DNA of 64,000 bases from Petrolisthes cinctipes (lineage: Eukaryota > Arthropoda > Malacostraca > Decapoda > Porcellanidae): NCBI GenBank assembly GCA_033782935.1, contig JAWQEG010001432.1:95001-159000 (forward strand), written 5' to 3'. The notes under the pieces are model-generated. The model was not told the origin of the DNA. It made no database searches and saw nothing but the letters and a program-made list of their open reading frames with translations. Below, one piece after another: positions 43,967 to 54,800 of the stretch. Position numbers and translations under genes: made by a program. How positions within the stretch are numbered: position 1 is the stretch's first letter; every line of letters begins with the position of its first letter.

Positions 43967-46091
43967 ATTATGAAGTGTCCTACTTTTTGGAAATTCAAAA
44001 ATGGCCACCCTAGTTGTCACGGGTGGACGGCAATGCAGAGAGAGCTTACTGCACAGTATGCAACAAAGAATTCAATGCCGAACTTTCCACTATTAAGAGA
44101 CATAAGGTATACAGTACACTATCAAAGCTTTATTTTGTTGTTTTAATATTGTTCTCTTGACAAGCATCGAGTTATATCAACCATCCCACCGCCTTACGTA
44201 GGCTATTAGTATGTATCTCATTACAGACACGTAGCCAACACATCACCAATGAGGCACACATGCTGCAGAGGCAGGAGGATAGGGTGAGGGATGTACAGGA
44301 GGTTGAGCCAGTTGATGGACGCCGTCGTCTTAATGACACCATAGCATTAGCGAAGATCTTGTTAATATGCTTTATAGCTGAGCATAACTTACCATTCACC
44401 ATTGCAGATCATTTGGTAGAACTATGCAAAACCATGTTTCCAGATTCGCCAATCGCACAAGGAATGTGCATGAAGAAAACCAAATGCACTCAGGTAGCAA
44501 AAGCGATTGGTAAATGTGTAACTTTGGAAATGGTAAGTAAGCTCAAAGGTCATAAGTTTTCTGTAATCATTGATGAGTCCACGGATGTCAGCACCACTAA
44601 ATGTTTGACGTTGGTTGTTAAATATTATGATACAGATACGACAACGATGAAGACTGGCACCTTGGAACTCATTGATGTATATGATGACGACAACAAGGAA
44701 TGCGTGGGCTCAACTGGGGAACATTTATATACTTTACTGCTGAAAACTTTATCTGCATATGACATTCCTCTGAGCAATGTTGTGGGATTTGCAGCTGACG
44801 GTGCTTCCAACCTAATGGGGGACAATAATTCTCTAGCCAGCCGACTGAGAGCAGACTTGCCAGGTATAACAATCTTCAGGTGCATTTGCCATAGTATACA
44901 TTTATGTGCGTCTGAGGCTGCAAAAACTCTACCTAGACATTGTGAAGATCTTCTCAGGAATATATATTCATACTTTTCCCATATCTCAAAAAGACAACAC
45001 CAGTTTAAACAGGCACAATTATTCCTAGAATTAAAACCCCACAAAATTTTGCATGCTTGTCAAACCTGATGGCTTTCTTTACATAAAGCAGTAGAGAGAG
45101 TCCTTGAGCAGTGGGCTGCACTCAAATTGTTTTTTATAGAAAACGAACTTGGTGAAAGGCTCCGATCTGTGGAATTTATTGTAAAAGATCTCAAGGATCC
45201 TTCAGTATGTCTGTACTACAATTTTCTTAATTTCATTTTGCCAACATTTTCAAAAATTAACTTACTATTTCAGAGAGATACACCAACTGTACATTTACTA
45301 TATGACCCCATAATTCAGCTCTTTAGAAACCTCCTAGGATACTTCTGTCGAAGAGATGTTGTGGAAAAAGCTGATCTGATGACATTTGATCCAATGTTAA
45401 GTTCTAATCATTTGCCATTAAATCAGATCTACTTAGGATCAGCTATCCACGGCCTTCTCCAAACAGACGTGTACATTGGTAATCAAGGTATGGTTGACCA
45501 TGTCCGATCCCGCTGTCGAGAATTTATGATCACTATGTGCCAACAAATGCAAAAGAGGTTTGACCTTAACTCACCTTTGTGGTATATGGCATCATTCTTA
45601 GGTAAAAATAAGGTACTAGACAGCAAAAGTAGGGAGTTGATGCCCTCCTTGTCAGATTTTGTAAAGCTTGTACCCAGGCTGTATGTAGGAAGTTTACAAG
45701 ACCTAGATAATGAATGGAGGAATTTGGACAGTACACCTAACTTAGCCTATCTCAAGAACGACACCTCTGATATCCATGATTTCTATATAAAATTGGGAGA
45801 GTTAGAAGACAATGAAGGTACAAAGCAGTTTAAGAATTTTGCCCTCTTTGCATTACAAGTATTGGCACTGCCAACTTCTAATACTGCTGCAGAACGAATA
45901 TTTTCTAAAATGAATTTAATTAAAACAGATATCCGGAATCGTCTCCAAGTGCCTGCACTGCAATCACTGACTCTCGTTTCTGAGGCAGTAAAAGTCCACG
46001 GGGCAAGCTATAATTTCAAGCCAACAGATGATATGATAAATGCTATTCTTAAGTCATAATTATTTTTGTTATTATTTTCCATAAATTTGCT

Positions 46092-46338
46092 GAGAGCCGA
46101 CTGGTGTTGGTTTTGGGTGCTGGTCTGGTAACAGTGGAAAAACGTTCTGCCAAACGTAGCCTTCAGTGCTGTAGCTGTTGATATCTTTATTATATATTAT
46201 TATTCTTACAATTTTGATCATTATCAATTATAATGATAATGACAAACAGCTAAGAAGGTATTAAACAAGTACAGTTTATTGAACATTTGGCAGGTTTCTC
46301 CACTGTTACCAGACCTATACCCATACCCCACACCCGTC
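46092..46338. repeat. Foldback element T10
   Basis: AGAGCCGACTGGTGTTGG, GGTCTGGTAACAGTGGA and TTCTGCCAAACG on the left are mirrored by CATTTGGCAGG, TCCACTGTTACCAGACC and CCACACCCGTCGGGTCTCT on the right. The arms are about 55-60 bp, imperfect. It lies 33 bp beyond the transposase stop. It may be a separate MITE or the 3' end of the outer hAT. Confidence 0.7.
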
Positions 46339-46950
46339 GGGTCTCTGCCAATGTACTTGGGTCGATGTACACTACATTAATGTTCGTTTCTTTGTTTATT
46401 CAATTATTTCAGTATATATTTGATTACTCACTTCTCCTGTTGATAATGTTGTTAAATGCAATTATTCAAATACATATCTAAATTGTACTTTATTTTTCTT
46501 ACATTTGTCATACATATTAATGGTATATTTGTGAAACTCAAGGTTTATAATATTATTTGTAATTAAAGAGTTGTTACAGATTTTTCTTTTTTTACATGAT
46601 CTTTTCGTTGTGATTTTGATTAAATACTGCATTGCATAAAAAAATACGCACATTCAAGGTATGGATAAAATCAATCGTTACTGTATTTCCCGGGAGAAAA
46701 TGAGGGACAACTAGGGAAGGAAAAACAAAATGTTCCAAACCATAATAAAATGTAAATACTGGAACATCAGTTATATTCCGAGTCGGAAATATTAGCCATT
46801 TAATTGAGAAAAAGCGACCATTTATGTACATTAGTCGTACCTCTTGTAATGCCATTCTCTATAAACAGGAAGCACATTAAACAAGAAGACTCATCATGGT
46901 TCGTTCACTAAGCATTCAACCACACTCGGTGTGGTCACGGCGGCAAGGCT

Positions 46951-46986
<36 letters not shown>

Positions 46987-47313
46987 CGAAGTTATTTCGG
47001 AAACGAGGCGCCAAGGTGTGAGGCGCTTTTCATTTTGTTTTTGTTGGTAAGAGTAGGTCTCTCCATGGCGCTCGGGGCAGAGGACGGTGTTTTGGTTTTG
47101 TGGTGGAATTAAGTGGGGATTACTGGAGTTCGCCATGGTCTGAGGGCATCGTGAAGTTTGTGGTATCTCTGTTAGAGTGTGGTGGTTCTTTAAGGGTGAT
47201 TAAGGTGGTGGCAGAGGCCTGTGCCTGTCGTAAAGTGAGGTACATGTGGGTGGTGAGTCGGCCACAGGTGGTGTCAGGTATTGTTGTGGTGTGGGGGTGT
47301 CCTGGAGGACAAT
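46339..47313. other. Unassigned sequence with a short (TAA)n
   Basis: AT-rich to 46860. (TAA)n at about 46951-46985. From 47000 it becomes GC-richer (ATGGCGCTCGGGGCAGAGG near 47065), but the frame stops after about 16 codons. No supported gene. Confidence 0.45.
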
Positions 47314-47601
47314 GAGGTGGTGTCTGATATTATTGTGGTGAGGTGGTGTCTGGTATTATTGTGGTGAGGTGGTGTCTGGTATTATTGTGGTGAGGTGGTG
47401 TCTGGTATTATTGTGGTGAGGTGGTGTCTGATATTATTGTGGTGAGGTGGTGTCTGGTATTATTGTGGTGAGGTGGTGTCTGGTATCATTGTGGTGAGGT
47501 GGTGTCTGGTATTATTGTGGTGAGGTGGTGTCTGGTATTATTGTGGTGAGGTGGTGTCTGGTATTATTGTGGTGAGGTGGTGTCTGGTATTATTGTGGTG
47601 T
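47314..47601. repeat. 26-bp minisatellite
   Basis: Eleven near-identical copies of AGGTGGTGTCTGGTATTATT plus GTGGTG, with GATATT and GGTATC variants. Confidence 0.95.
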
Positions 47602-48119
47602 GGGGGTGTCCTGGTGGACAATTGTTGGGTTATTTGGTGTTTTACCCAAGGTGTTAAGGTGGTATGGTGGTGTAAAGGTGATGTTATGGTGTTGAGGTGT
47701 GTGTGGGGATCTTGAGGTGAGAAAGGAGAACATTATATATGTGCCCATGTGTGAATGTCGGGGGGGTATTTATTAATTATTTGTGTATTTATCTGATTGT
47801 TCATATTTGTGTATTTATCATGTTGAGAACTAATTTTTGGTACCATATTTACTTTATTAATCTTGTACATTTGTGTTTATTTTAATATATGATGTATTAT
47901 GGTAAATGTGTATTTTAGTTCCTTCTCCAACCAAACTTAAGTAATATAATTAATGTAGTAATATTGAGAATTACCAGAGGAGACCAGGTAAGGAAAGGGA
48001 GTGGTGTGCTGTACAGTATGTGCGGTTCGGCTAAGTCGGGTGGGTGACCTAACATCCTTAATATCCAGACTTTTAAAACTCCCTGGGACTGGTGTAAAGT
48101 CCACCCTCCATTGGGAGAT
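47602..48119. other. Unassigned sequence
   Basis: G/T-rich decay of the minisatellite, then AT-rich sequence. No coding or repeat family recognised. Confidence 0.5.
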
Positions 48120-48268
48120 AACCGGGTCGTAACACTTACAACAACACCTTATGTCGACTCAATCCCCTCAATTATTATCATTATTATGACGTGTTGCAAA
48201 ATCATACACGTGTTGTTCTATATTACCATGGAAGGAAAGTGTTGGTGGATATTTGATTGTGGCTATAC
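48120..48268. mobile_element. MITE family T1, 3' part
   Basis: CACCTTATGTCGACTCAATC, CATACACGTGTTGTTCT, ATGGAAGGAAAGTGTTGGTG, ATATTTGATTGTGGCTATA. The left terminus is missing. It is followed by a T2-like start (TACAACTAGCCACAAG), repeating the T1-T2 adjacency seen at 4392-4817. Confidence 0.7.
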
Positions 48269-48407
48269 AACTAGCCACAAGTATTGATTCATACAAGCTG
48301 TTAGTTAAAGATATCATAACAAACACACAAGATGTAAGACAATAATAAAACTACAACACAACTTTATACTGAAGTGAATTGTATCCTTATGGGGGAAGTA
48401 CAGTGTT
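48269..48407. mobile_element. Probable MITE family T2 fragment
   Basis: ACTAGCCACAAGTATTGATTC and CATACAAGCTG resemble the left arm of T2 at 4603-4634. The remainder is AT-rich without a clear right end. Confidence 0.4.
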
Positions 48408-48540
48408 GGTAAATCTGGAGCAACTGATTCCTCAAAACTATTCCAAGCTACAACAGAACACCATTATTTTTGTTCATCTGGTCCTCATTCCTGGCATACT
48501 TTGGAGGAATCATGGCACCCCAATGTAACAAAAGTGAATG
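48408..48540 (+). mobile_element. MITE family A copy
   Basis: GGTAAATCTGGAGCAACTGA, CAACAGAACACCATTATTTT, TGGCATACTTTGGAGGAATC, CCAATGTAACAAAAGTGAA. The left boundary reads CCTTATGGGGGAAGTACAG, matching the GGGGGAAG end of the family. The right terminus is lost in (CA)n. Confidence 0.8.
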
Positions 48541-48780
48541 TAACACACACACACACACACACACCTATATGGAAGGAGCTTGTTTGTTTGGTGGCATAGT
48601 CAGGAGGAATCAGAAGTCTCCAAACACACACACACACACCTATATGGAAGGAGGTTGTTAGTTTGGTGGCATAGTCAGGAGGAATCAGAAGTCTCCAAAC
48701 ACACACATACACACACACACACACCTATATCGAAGGAGCTTGTTTGATTCGTGGCATGGCCAGGAGGAATCAGAAGTCTT
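48541..48780. repeat. ~77-bp tandem repeat with (CA)n
   Basis: Three units of (CA)n, CCTATATGGAAGGAGCTTGT, GGTGGCATAGTCAGGAGGAA, TCAGAAGTCTCC. The unit keeps the GGAGGAATCA arm of MITE A, so the repeat appears to have amplified from the end of that element. Confidence 0.85.
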
Positions 48781-49109
48781 CAATTTCCATTCACGATCAC
48801 AGGGTCCTTAAACACCCCCTCCCTCCCCCCTGTCTGTCTATAAGTTATGCCCCCCTCTATCCCCCCTGTCTACAAGTTATGCCCCCCTCCATCCCCCCTG
48901 TCTACAAGTTTAAATAATGTATCTAGGCATCTCCAACGAAATAAGACATGATTTCTGAACCCATCCTTATTACCGTATTTCGTTTCTATAATTTCCTGAG
49001 TTTCTTACATTATTCTTCTTCTTATGTTTCGTTCTCCTCTTTCTCAAAACAAGAATATAATTATTTATATTGATGTGCGTGTATGTTTATTGCAAAAATA
49101 CGTGTGTGT
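48781..49109. other. Unassigned sequence with C-rich duplications
   Basis: CCCCCCTGTCTACAAGTTATG is repeated three times at 48825-48910, then AT-rich sequence. No coding signal. Confidence 0.5.
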
Positions 49110-49265
49110 GTATGTGTGTTCTTACCTACTTGTATTCTTTACAGGATTGAGTCAAGCTCGTAATGCCCCGTATATTAAAATCCCATTATCATATTTTTCT
49201 TTAAAGATATGCATGGTTTTGACACACACCACTTCTTATGGATGGTAATTTGTTCCATGTGTATG
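49110..49265 (-). pseudogene. LINE 3' end fragment (same family as 5690-6236)
   Basis: The minus strand encodes WNKLPSIRSGVCQNHAYLKE then KYDNGILIYGALRA, and ends with ACTCAATCCTGTAAAGAATA, matching the 3' end of the plus-strand copy at about 6100-6235. A (CA)n tract precedes the WNKLP block, as in that copy. Confidence 0.7.
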
Positions 49266-49779
49266 TGTGTGTGTGTGTGTGTGTGTTGTGAAAGGCGGCA
49301 TACATACTAAGAAGAAACACCTCACCCTCTCTCTCTGTCTGTGGAATAACATCATGTAATTTCCGTAGACTTAATTCATCTTTTTCACCACGTTCCATCC
49401 ACACACTACATCCAAAAATGTGGGTTTTTGGAATAGGTAAAAAATGTTGTCGAATCACACATTTGACCTAAGGGTGTGCAAGAATAGGTCATATGGGTGG
49501 GGTTGGCCAAAGGGGGGGCTAAAATTTCTCCGTTTTCCTCTACGATGCACCGTTTTTGAGTTGTGGCCTCTTTTTTGGAAATTTGTTTGAACCGATTTTT
49601 GACCATGAAGATCTATATGGATTTGGATGAAATTTGGAATGGATGTACAGTTGGTAAATTGGGCTAAATTATTTTTTCATTTTGTCTCTATGGCCTTCTG
49701 TTCAAAAGTTATGTCAATTTTCGTTTATCAAAAAACGGACCAAATTATAACAATGATAAAAATAATGTTCAAGGATTAA
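49266..49779. other. Unassigned sequence
   Basis: 49460-49760 has a non-repetitive character (GATGCACCGTTTTTGAG, CTATATGGATTTGGATGAAA) but no frame is open for long. Origin unknown, possibly an old mobile element. Confidence 0.4.
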
Positions 49780-49938
49780 TTAAGGTGGTGCGGGAATAGG
49801 GGGACAGGCTTGGGGGGAGTTAGGGGGGTGCGGGAATAGGGGACAGGCTTTCAACCCACCCGAAGCTTATCCCCCTATTTCCGCCCCCCCCCAATCCCCG
49901 CTCCCCCAAGCCTGTTCCCTACTCCCGCACCCCCTTAA
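49780..49938. mobile_element. G-foldback locus 5, TTAA on both sides
   Basis: TTAA then GGTGGTGCGGGAATAGGGGG. The centre is CAGGCTTTCAACCC and the right end CGCACCCCC leads to TTAA at 49935-49938. It is the shortest copy, close to the basic unit of the family. Confidence 0.85.
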
Positions 49939-49939
49939 T

Positions 49940-50092
49940 AGAGTTTGTGAATACGGATACTCAGCTTTTGGAAAATAATGAAGGCTTACAAGTGTGGTTG
50001 GTTGGGAAGCTAACAAACAAATACCACTGTAGAATCAACCCATAAAGTTAGGAGTCGATTCCACAGTGGTATTGGTTTGTTAGCTTCCCACC
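49940..50092. mobile_element. Foldback family T8 copy
   Basis: GGGAAGCTAACAAACAAATA and CCACTGTAGAATCAACCC are mirrored after a 10-base centre by GTCGATTCCACAGTGGTATT and GGTTTGTTAGCTTCCCA. The left outer part (GTGAATACGGATACTCAGC) matches the reverse complement of 57835-57880. Confidence 0.75.
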
Positions 50093-51492
50093 CACCCACG
50101 TCTCCTTCCCACCCACCCACCCACCCACGTCTCTTTCCCACCCACCCACGTCTCCTTCGCACCCACCCACCCACGTCTCCTTCGCACCCACCCACGTCTC
50201 CTTCACACCCACCCACCCACCCACATCTCCTTTCCCACCCACCCACGTCTCCTTCACACCCACCCACCCACGTCTCCTTCCCACCCACCCACCCACGTCT
50301 CCTTCCCACCCACCCACCCACATCTCCTTTCCTACCCACCCACGTCTCCTTCACACCCACCCACCCACATCTCCTTTCCCACCCTCCCACGTCTCCTTCA
50401 CACCCACCCACCCACATCTCCTTCCCACCCACCCACCCACCCATGTCTCCTTCACACCAACCCACCCACATCTCCTTTCCCACCCACCCACGTCTCCTTC
50501 CCACCCACCCACCCACGTCTCCTTCCCACCCACCCACCCACATCTCCTTTCCCACCCACCCACGTCTCCTTCACACCCACCCACCCACATCTCCTTTCCC
50601 ACCCTCCCACGTCTCCTTCACACCCACCCACCCACATCTCCTTCCCACCCACCCACCCACCCATGTCTCCTTCACACCAACCCACCCACATCTCCTTTCC
50701 CACCCACCCACGTCTCCTTCCCACCTACCCACCCACGTCTCCTTCCCACCCACCCACCCACATCTCCTTTCCTACCCACCTACCTCTCCTTCACACCCAC
50801 CCACCCACATCTCCTTTCCCACCCACCCACGTCTCCTTCACACACACCCACCCACATCTCCTTCACACCCACCCACCCACATCTCCTTTCCCACCCACCC
50901 ACGTCTCCTTCACACCCACCCACCCACATCTCCTTTCCCACCCACCCACGTCTCCTTCACACACACCCACCCACATCTCCTTCACACCCACCCACCCACA
51001 TCTCCTTTCCTACCCACCCACGTCTCCTTCACACCCACCCACCCACATCTCCTTTCCCACCCACCCATGTCTCCTTCACACACACCCACCCACGTCTCCT
51101 TCACACCCACCCACCCACATCTCCTTTCCTACCCACCTACGTCCCCTTCACACCCACCCACCCACATCTCCTTTCCCACCCACCCACGTCTCCTTCACAC
51201 CCACCCACCCACATCTCCTTTCCTACCCACCTACGTCTCCTTCACACCCACCCACCCACATCTCCTTTCCCACCCACCCACGTCTCCTTCACACCCACCC
51301 ACCCACATCTCCTTTCCTACCCACCTACGTCTCCTTCACACCCACCCACCCACGTCTCCTTCACACCCACCTACCCACCCACCTACGTCTCCTTCACACC
51401 ACCCACCCACGTCTCCTTCACACCCACACACACACCCACGTCTCCTTCACACCCACCCACCCACGTCTCCTTCCCACCCACGTCTCCTTTAG
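50086..51492. repeat. C-rich minisatellite (CCCACCCACGTCTCCTTC)
   Basis: About 1.4 kb of 20-50 bp units built from CACCCACCCAC plus GTCTCCTTC or ATCTCCTTTC. It starts directly at the right end of the T8 foldback. The single long plus-strand frame (His/Pro/Thr/Ser) and the minus-strand Gly/Trp/Val frames are translations of the unit and not genes. Confidence 0.95.
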
Positions 51493-51562
51493 ATAGGCCG
51501 AAATTCGCACTGCCAGAACTATTTCATACATTTCTACTCGTTGTTTATCAGCAATTACGACG

Positions 51563-51810
51563 TTAAGGGAGTGCGGGAGTAGGGGACAGGCTTGAGGGGG
51601 GGGTGCGGGGGGTGCGGGAATAGGGGGACAGGCTTGGGGGTGGGGGTAGAAAGCCTGTCCCCTATTCCCGCACCCCCCTAACCCCCCCCCCTCCCCCAGG
51701 CCTGTCCCCCTACTCCCGCAACCCCCTAAACCCCCCCAACCCTGTCCCCTACTCCCGCACCCCCCTAAACCCCCCCCCAAGCCTGTCCCCCTATTCCCAG
51801 ACCCCCTTAA
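51563..51810. mobile_element. G-foldback locus 6, TTAA on both sides
   Basis: TTAA then GGGAGTGCGGGAGTAGGGGA. The centre is GGGGGTAGAAAGCCTGTCC, the C-rich arm has several units, and the end ACCCCC leads to TTAA at 51807-51810. Confidence 0.85.
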
Positions 51811-52317
51811 CATAAAGAAACTTCAAATTTATCACCGTGATGGTTTGGGTTATCCTATTTCATAAAGAGTATTTACAGTAAGTCAGCTGTTACATTTCTC
51901 ATTCCTTTCCTTTCTTCTACCACCCTTCCCATTCTTTCTTCAACCCTTCCCATTCTTCCTTCAACCCTTCCCATCCTCTTTCCAATCCTTCCCATTTTCT
52001 CAGCCAAGGAGAATAGGAAAAAGATGTACCTAATTAAAATTTCGAAAATTTGACGTCCACTTGTCATCCAAATTATAATGAAACGAGACATTGACGAGTG
52101 TGTAATCTATGATATTTGGGTTTGCTCTTGTACTATAAGGTTATACAAACCCTATAACACGTGTAAAACTCGTAATGAGCTAATATTAACACTAAAATAA
52201 TGTCATTTGGTTATAGCCAATCAGCGATAATCTTGAGTATTGATTTTTTGAGGTGGGTCAATTAGAGAGAGTTACAATAAGCACTTAATTTGAACTGTTA
52301 TTATGTCCCGTTTTAGT
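51811..52317. other. Unassigned sequence
   Basis: Contains a short TTCCCATTCTTTCTTCAACC repeat (51905-51990), otherwise AT-rich. No supported gene. Confidence 0.5.
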
Positions 52318-52430
52318 ATGTGGCTCCAAACTATTCCAAGCAACAGGACACCATTGTTCATCTGGTCCTGTTTCCTGGCATAGCTATGAGGAATCATGGC
52401 ACTCCAATGTAACAAAAGTGAATTACGTCC
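52318..52430 (+). mobile_element. MITE family A copy
   Basis: GGCTCCAAACTATTCCAAGC, CAACAGGACACCATTGTTCA, CCTGGCATAGCTATGAGG, ATGTAACAAAAGTGAATTAC. The left terminal arm is missing. Confidence 0.75.
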
Positions 52431-52598
52431 TTTAATGTGAAGTAAAATTAACACCGAGAGACACATACGAATACGACTGTGGAATTGAACCTTAATCTTG
52501 GTGTGGGGTAGTCACCTAATAGTTCATTTATTGCAGTTCTTCCTGAATAATGACCACTCTTTCCAAATAGCCTGTGTAAGAATTCCTGTGGCCAACTG
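52431..52598. other. Unassigned, with a T2-like terminus
   Basis: It ends GTAAGAATTCCTGTGGCCAA then CTGTA, resembling the right end of T2 (4790-4817). The rest is not recognised. Confidence 0.4.
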
Positions 52599-52768
52599 TA
52601 CACTCCCAATCCAAAATATGTATCCAGGCTTGCTTCAAATAGCTTGATCGAGTATTAAGCGAACTCGAGTAAATATGAAACAGAATAAGCGTGTTATTGG
52701 TTCACTATTATGTTAAATGATTCGAAACTTCAACAAGACCTAGATACAAATTTTGGATTGCGAGTGTA
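52599..52768. mobile_element. MITE family T5, TA-flanked
   Basis: TACACTCCCAATCCAAAATA then TGTATCCAGG on the left. The right end read on the other strand is TACACTCGCAATCCAAAATT then TGTATCTAGG. The inverted repeats are about 30 bp with few mismatches. Confidence 0.75.
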
Positions 52769-53259
52769 CATTTGAGTGTTTGTTATTTGACCAATTGAGT
52801 AATAGATTGGTAGTGTCAGTACTCGGTAATCAAATGTAAACTTTTCTGTTATGTAATGATAGATATGTTGTTCAAATGTAAACGTTTATGAAATTCATCA
52901 TGTAAATATAGCTGTCTGCCTTTGTAATATATAATTAATGGTTTATGATTTTCGAGTGTTAATGAAGTGTCTGTGTCAGTGGTTTATTTGATCATATGAC
53001 TACTTACAGAAACAAGTTTGTAGCCGAGTAAGAATACAGTTTGGACGCCTACCTACCAGAGTGTCAACGTTCCCAGTAGACACACACAACTAGTTGGGCC
53101 GACTCACTCTGTCACTCACTCATTTGGGACCGTCAGTCCGTCACTACTGTACCGTCACTTGGGCTTCTACAGTTTCAAGCGACCATTACCACCGTCAGGA
53201 GGGATACACACCCAGCCTGCTGTTTCAACCCACCTGCACGTAACGTTAAAATAGTTTCA
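52769..53259. other. Unassigned sequence
   Basis: AT-rich until 53000, then mixed with CACTCACTC and CCGTCAG words. It could be an LTR or leader, but no partner was found. Confidence 0.4.
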
Positions 53260-53284
53260 CACACATACACATGCTTATCTTCAA

Positions 53285-53327
<43 letters not shown>

Positions 53328-53725
53328 TACCTTCAAATTAAACACACACACACATTACCTTCAAATTACAAACACACACACACACACACACACATTACCT
53401 TCAAATTAAACACACACACACATTACCTTCAAATTACACACTCACACACATTTTCAAATTACACACACACACATTACCTTCAAATTAAACACACACACAT
53501 TACTTTCAAATTAAACACACACACATTATCTTCAAATTAAACACACACACATTATCTTCAAATTACACACACACATTATCTTCAAATTACACACACACAT
53601 TATCTTCAAATTAAACACACACATTATCTTCAAATTAAACACACACACATTATCTTCAAATTAAACACACACACATTATCTTCAAATTAAACACACACAC
53701 ACATTTTCAAATTACACACACACAC
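53260..53725. repeat. (CA)n minisatellite with TACCTTCAAATTA linkers
   Basis: About 17 units of (CA)n separated by ATTACCTTCAAATTA or ATTATCTTCAAATTA. Shorter CA tracts towards the right. No coding content. Confidence 0.95.
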
Positions 53726-53949
53726 GTAGCTATATTTATTAGTGGTTTCATTGTATATATTTTATCCCTTACATATTACTATAGACATTTTGATGTAATA
53801 ATGTTCGTTGTGTCACATGTAACATGGATTTAATTCTTTGAGTAGGCTGTGTTAGTTTTGTAGTCTGTGAAGTGTTATAAAGGTTAATTCTAAATATGGA
53901 TAGGATTGATTACCTTGGTGGATTGTAAGAGAGAATTGGCTAAAACAAA

Positions 53950-54225
53950 ATAAGGGGGTGCGGGAGTAGGGGACAGGCTTGTGGCGGGGGGGGAGGTGCG
54001 GGAGTAGGGGACAGGCTTGTGGGGGGGGGAGTTTAGGGGGGTGCGGGAGTAGGACACAGGCTTGGGGGGTTTTGGGGGGTGCGGGAGTAGGGGAAAAGGC
54101 TTGAGGGGAGGTTAGAGGGGTGCGGGAATAGGGGACAGGCTTTCTACCCACCCCAAGCCTGTCCCCCTATTTCCGCACCCCCCCCCCCCCCTCCAAGCCT
54201 GTCCCCTACTCCCTCAACCCCTTAA
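53950..54225. mobile_element. G-foldback locus 7
   Basis: ATAA then GGGGGTGCGGGAGTAGGGGA. Several G-rich units, the centre CAGGCTTTCTACCCACCCC, and a C-rich arm ending CTCAACCCC then TTAA at 54222-54225. Confidence 0.8.
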
Positions 54226-54351
54226 TTCTTAATTAACCGGCTCCGGATATTGCTAGAGGCGGAGTTAGGGTAGTGATTTCCAAACCTTGATGGCTAATAT
54301 TGACAAAATTGTATCCAGACAAAAGGAAACTGAACGACCGTGTGAAGCAGA

Positions 54352-54594
54352 TAGAGATGGTCAACATATTAGTGGTGACGACAGTGTTTGACAGACGTTA
54401 GGTATAGGACTCATAAGTCTGTATACTCACTATAGAGATGGTCAACATATTAGTGGTGACCACAGTGTTTGACAGACGTTAGGTATAGGACTCATAAGTC
54501 TGTATACTCACTATAGAGATGGTCAACATATTAGTGGTGACCACAGTGTTTGACAGACGTTAGGTATAGGACTCATAAGTCTGTATACTCACTA
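54352..54594. repeat. 81-bp tandem repeat, three copies
   Basis: Unit TAGAGATGGTCAACATATTA ... CTGTATACTCACTA starts at 54352, 54433 and 54514. The copies are nearly identical, so the duplication is recent. Confidence 0.95.
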
Positions 54595-54654
54595 TCTACC
54601 TCGTAGGTGGGTATTGCCTGTATTAGTGATGTGTGTAATACTTTAAGGGTTTTA

Positions 54655-54800
54655 GCGCCCCTTCGGCCCCAGTCACTAGCTTTCAGTTCTTAAACTGTCT
54701 CTCTTTTCTATTTCCTTCCTGTTTGCTGTCTCACCTCTCTATTACCGTTTTCTGCCGCTATATGACCTCGCTGTTGCGGTGCCTAATATCAATGAATCAA
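54655..54800 (+). mobile_element. Retroposon 3' tail (same family as 4000-4097)
   Basis: CGCTATATGACCTCGCTGTT then GCGGTGCCTAATATCAATG, ending in ATCA repeats. It is preceded by TTTTAGCGCCCCTTCGGCCC. Confidence 0.55.

Larger units (their letters stand above)
43329..44012 (+). mobile_element. Second hAT element nested in the transposase exon
   Basis: Bounded by a perfect 8-bp duplication GTTGTCAC (43321-43328 and 44013-44020), the size typical of hAT insertions. Terminal inverted repeats read TTGGGTGGCCA on the left and TAGGGTGGCCA on the right (minus strand). Removing the element and one copy of the duplication rejoins the zinc-finger frame exactly. It contains a transposase tail and a (CT)n array. 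Confidence 0.9.
43262..46059 (+). pseudogene. hAT-family transposase (BED zinc finger), two exons, interrupted
   Basis: Exon 1 starts at ATG 43262 (MPPKRKLRDEWLVNEEFRHW). It is split by a 684-bp insertion, then continues at 44021 with the BED-type zinc finger (YCTVCNKEFNAELSTIKRHK) to 44106. An intron follows (44107-44226, GTATAC...TTACAG, phase 0). Exon 2 (44227-46059) carries the RNase H-like hAT catalytic domain: FSVIIDESTDVSTTKCLTLV with the first Asp, VVGFAADGASNLMG, and CICHSIHLCASEAAKTLP with the hAT C-x2-H. The hAT C-terminal dimerisation motif is LPTSNTAAERIFSKMN. The exons total about 661 codons. One in-frame TGA at 45067-45069 lies just before the WLSLHKAVERVLEQW block, where relatives usually have Arg; a CGA-to-TGA change would explain it. 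Related zinc-finger proteins of this type also exist as domesticated host genes. The insertion and stop make this copy inactive unless bypassed. Confidence 0.9.

Noticed and set aside
46592..46855. An 87-codon minus-strand frame
   Set aside because: No recognisable domain, AT-rich surroundings, no splice or promoter context. Chance length in this composition.
49130..49180. 3' splice site and exon start at TTCTTTACAGGATTGAG
   Set aside because: It is the inverted 3' end of a LINE family also seen at 6180-6235. The pyrimidine tract is part of that element.
50077..51492. A 471-codon His/Pro/Thr/Ser frame and Gly/Trp/Val frames on the other strand
   Set aside because: They translate the CCCACCCACGTCTCC minisatellite. 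Overlapping frames are open on both strands, which is a property of the unit.
50086..51492. Telomere-like C-rich repeat
   Set aside because: The unit is not a known telomeric repeat (arthropods use TTAGG), lacks a constant short period, and lies internally.
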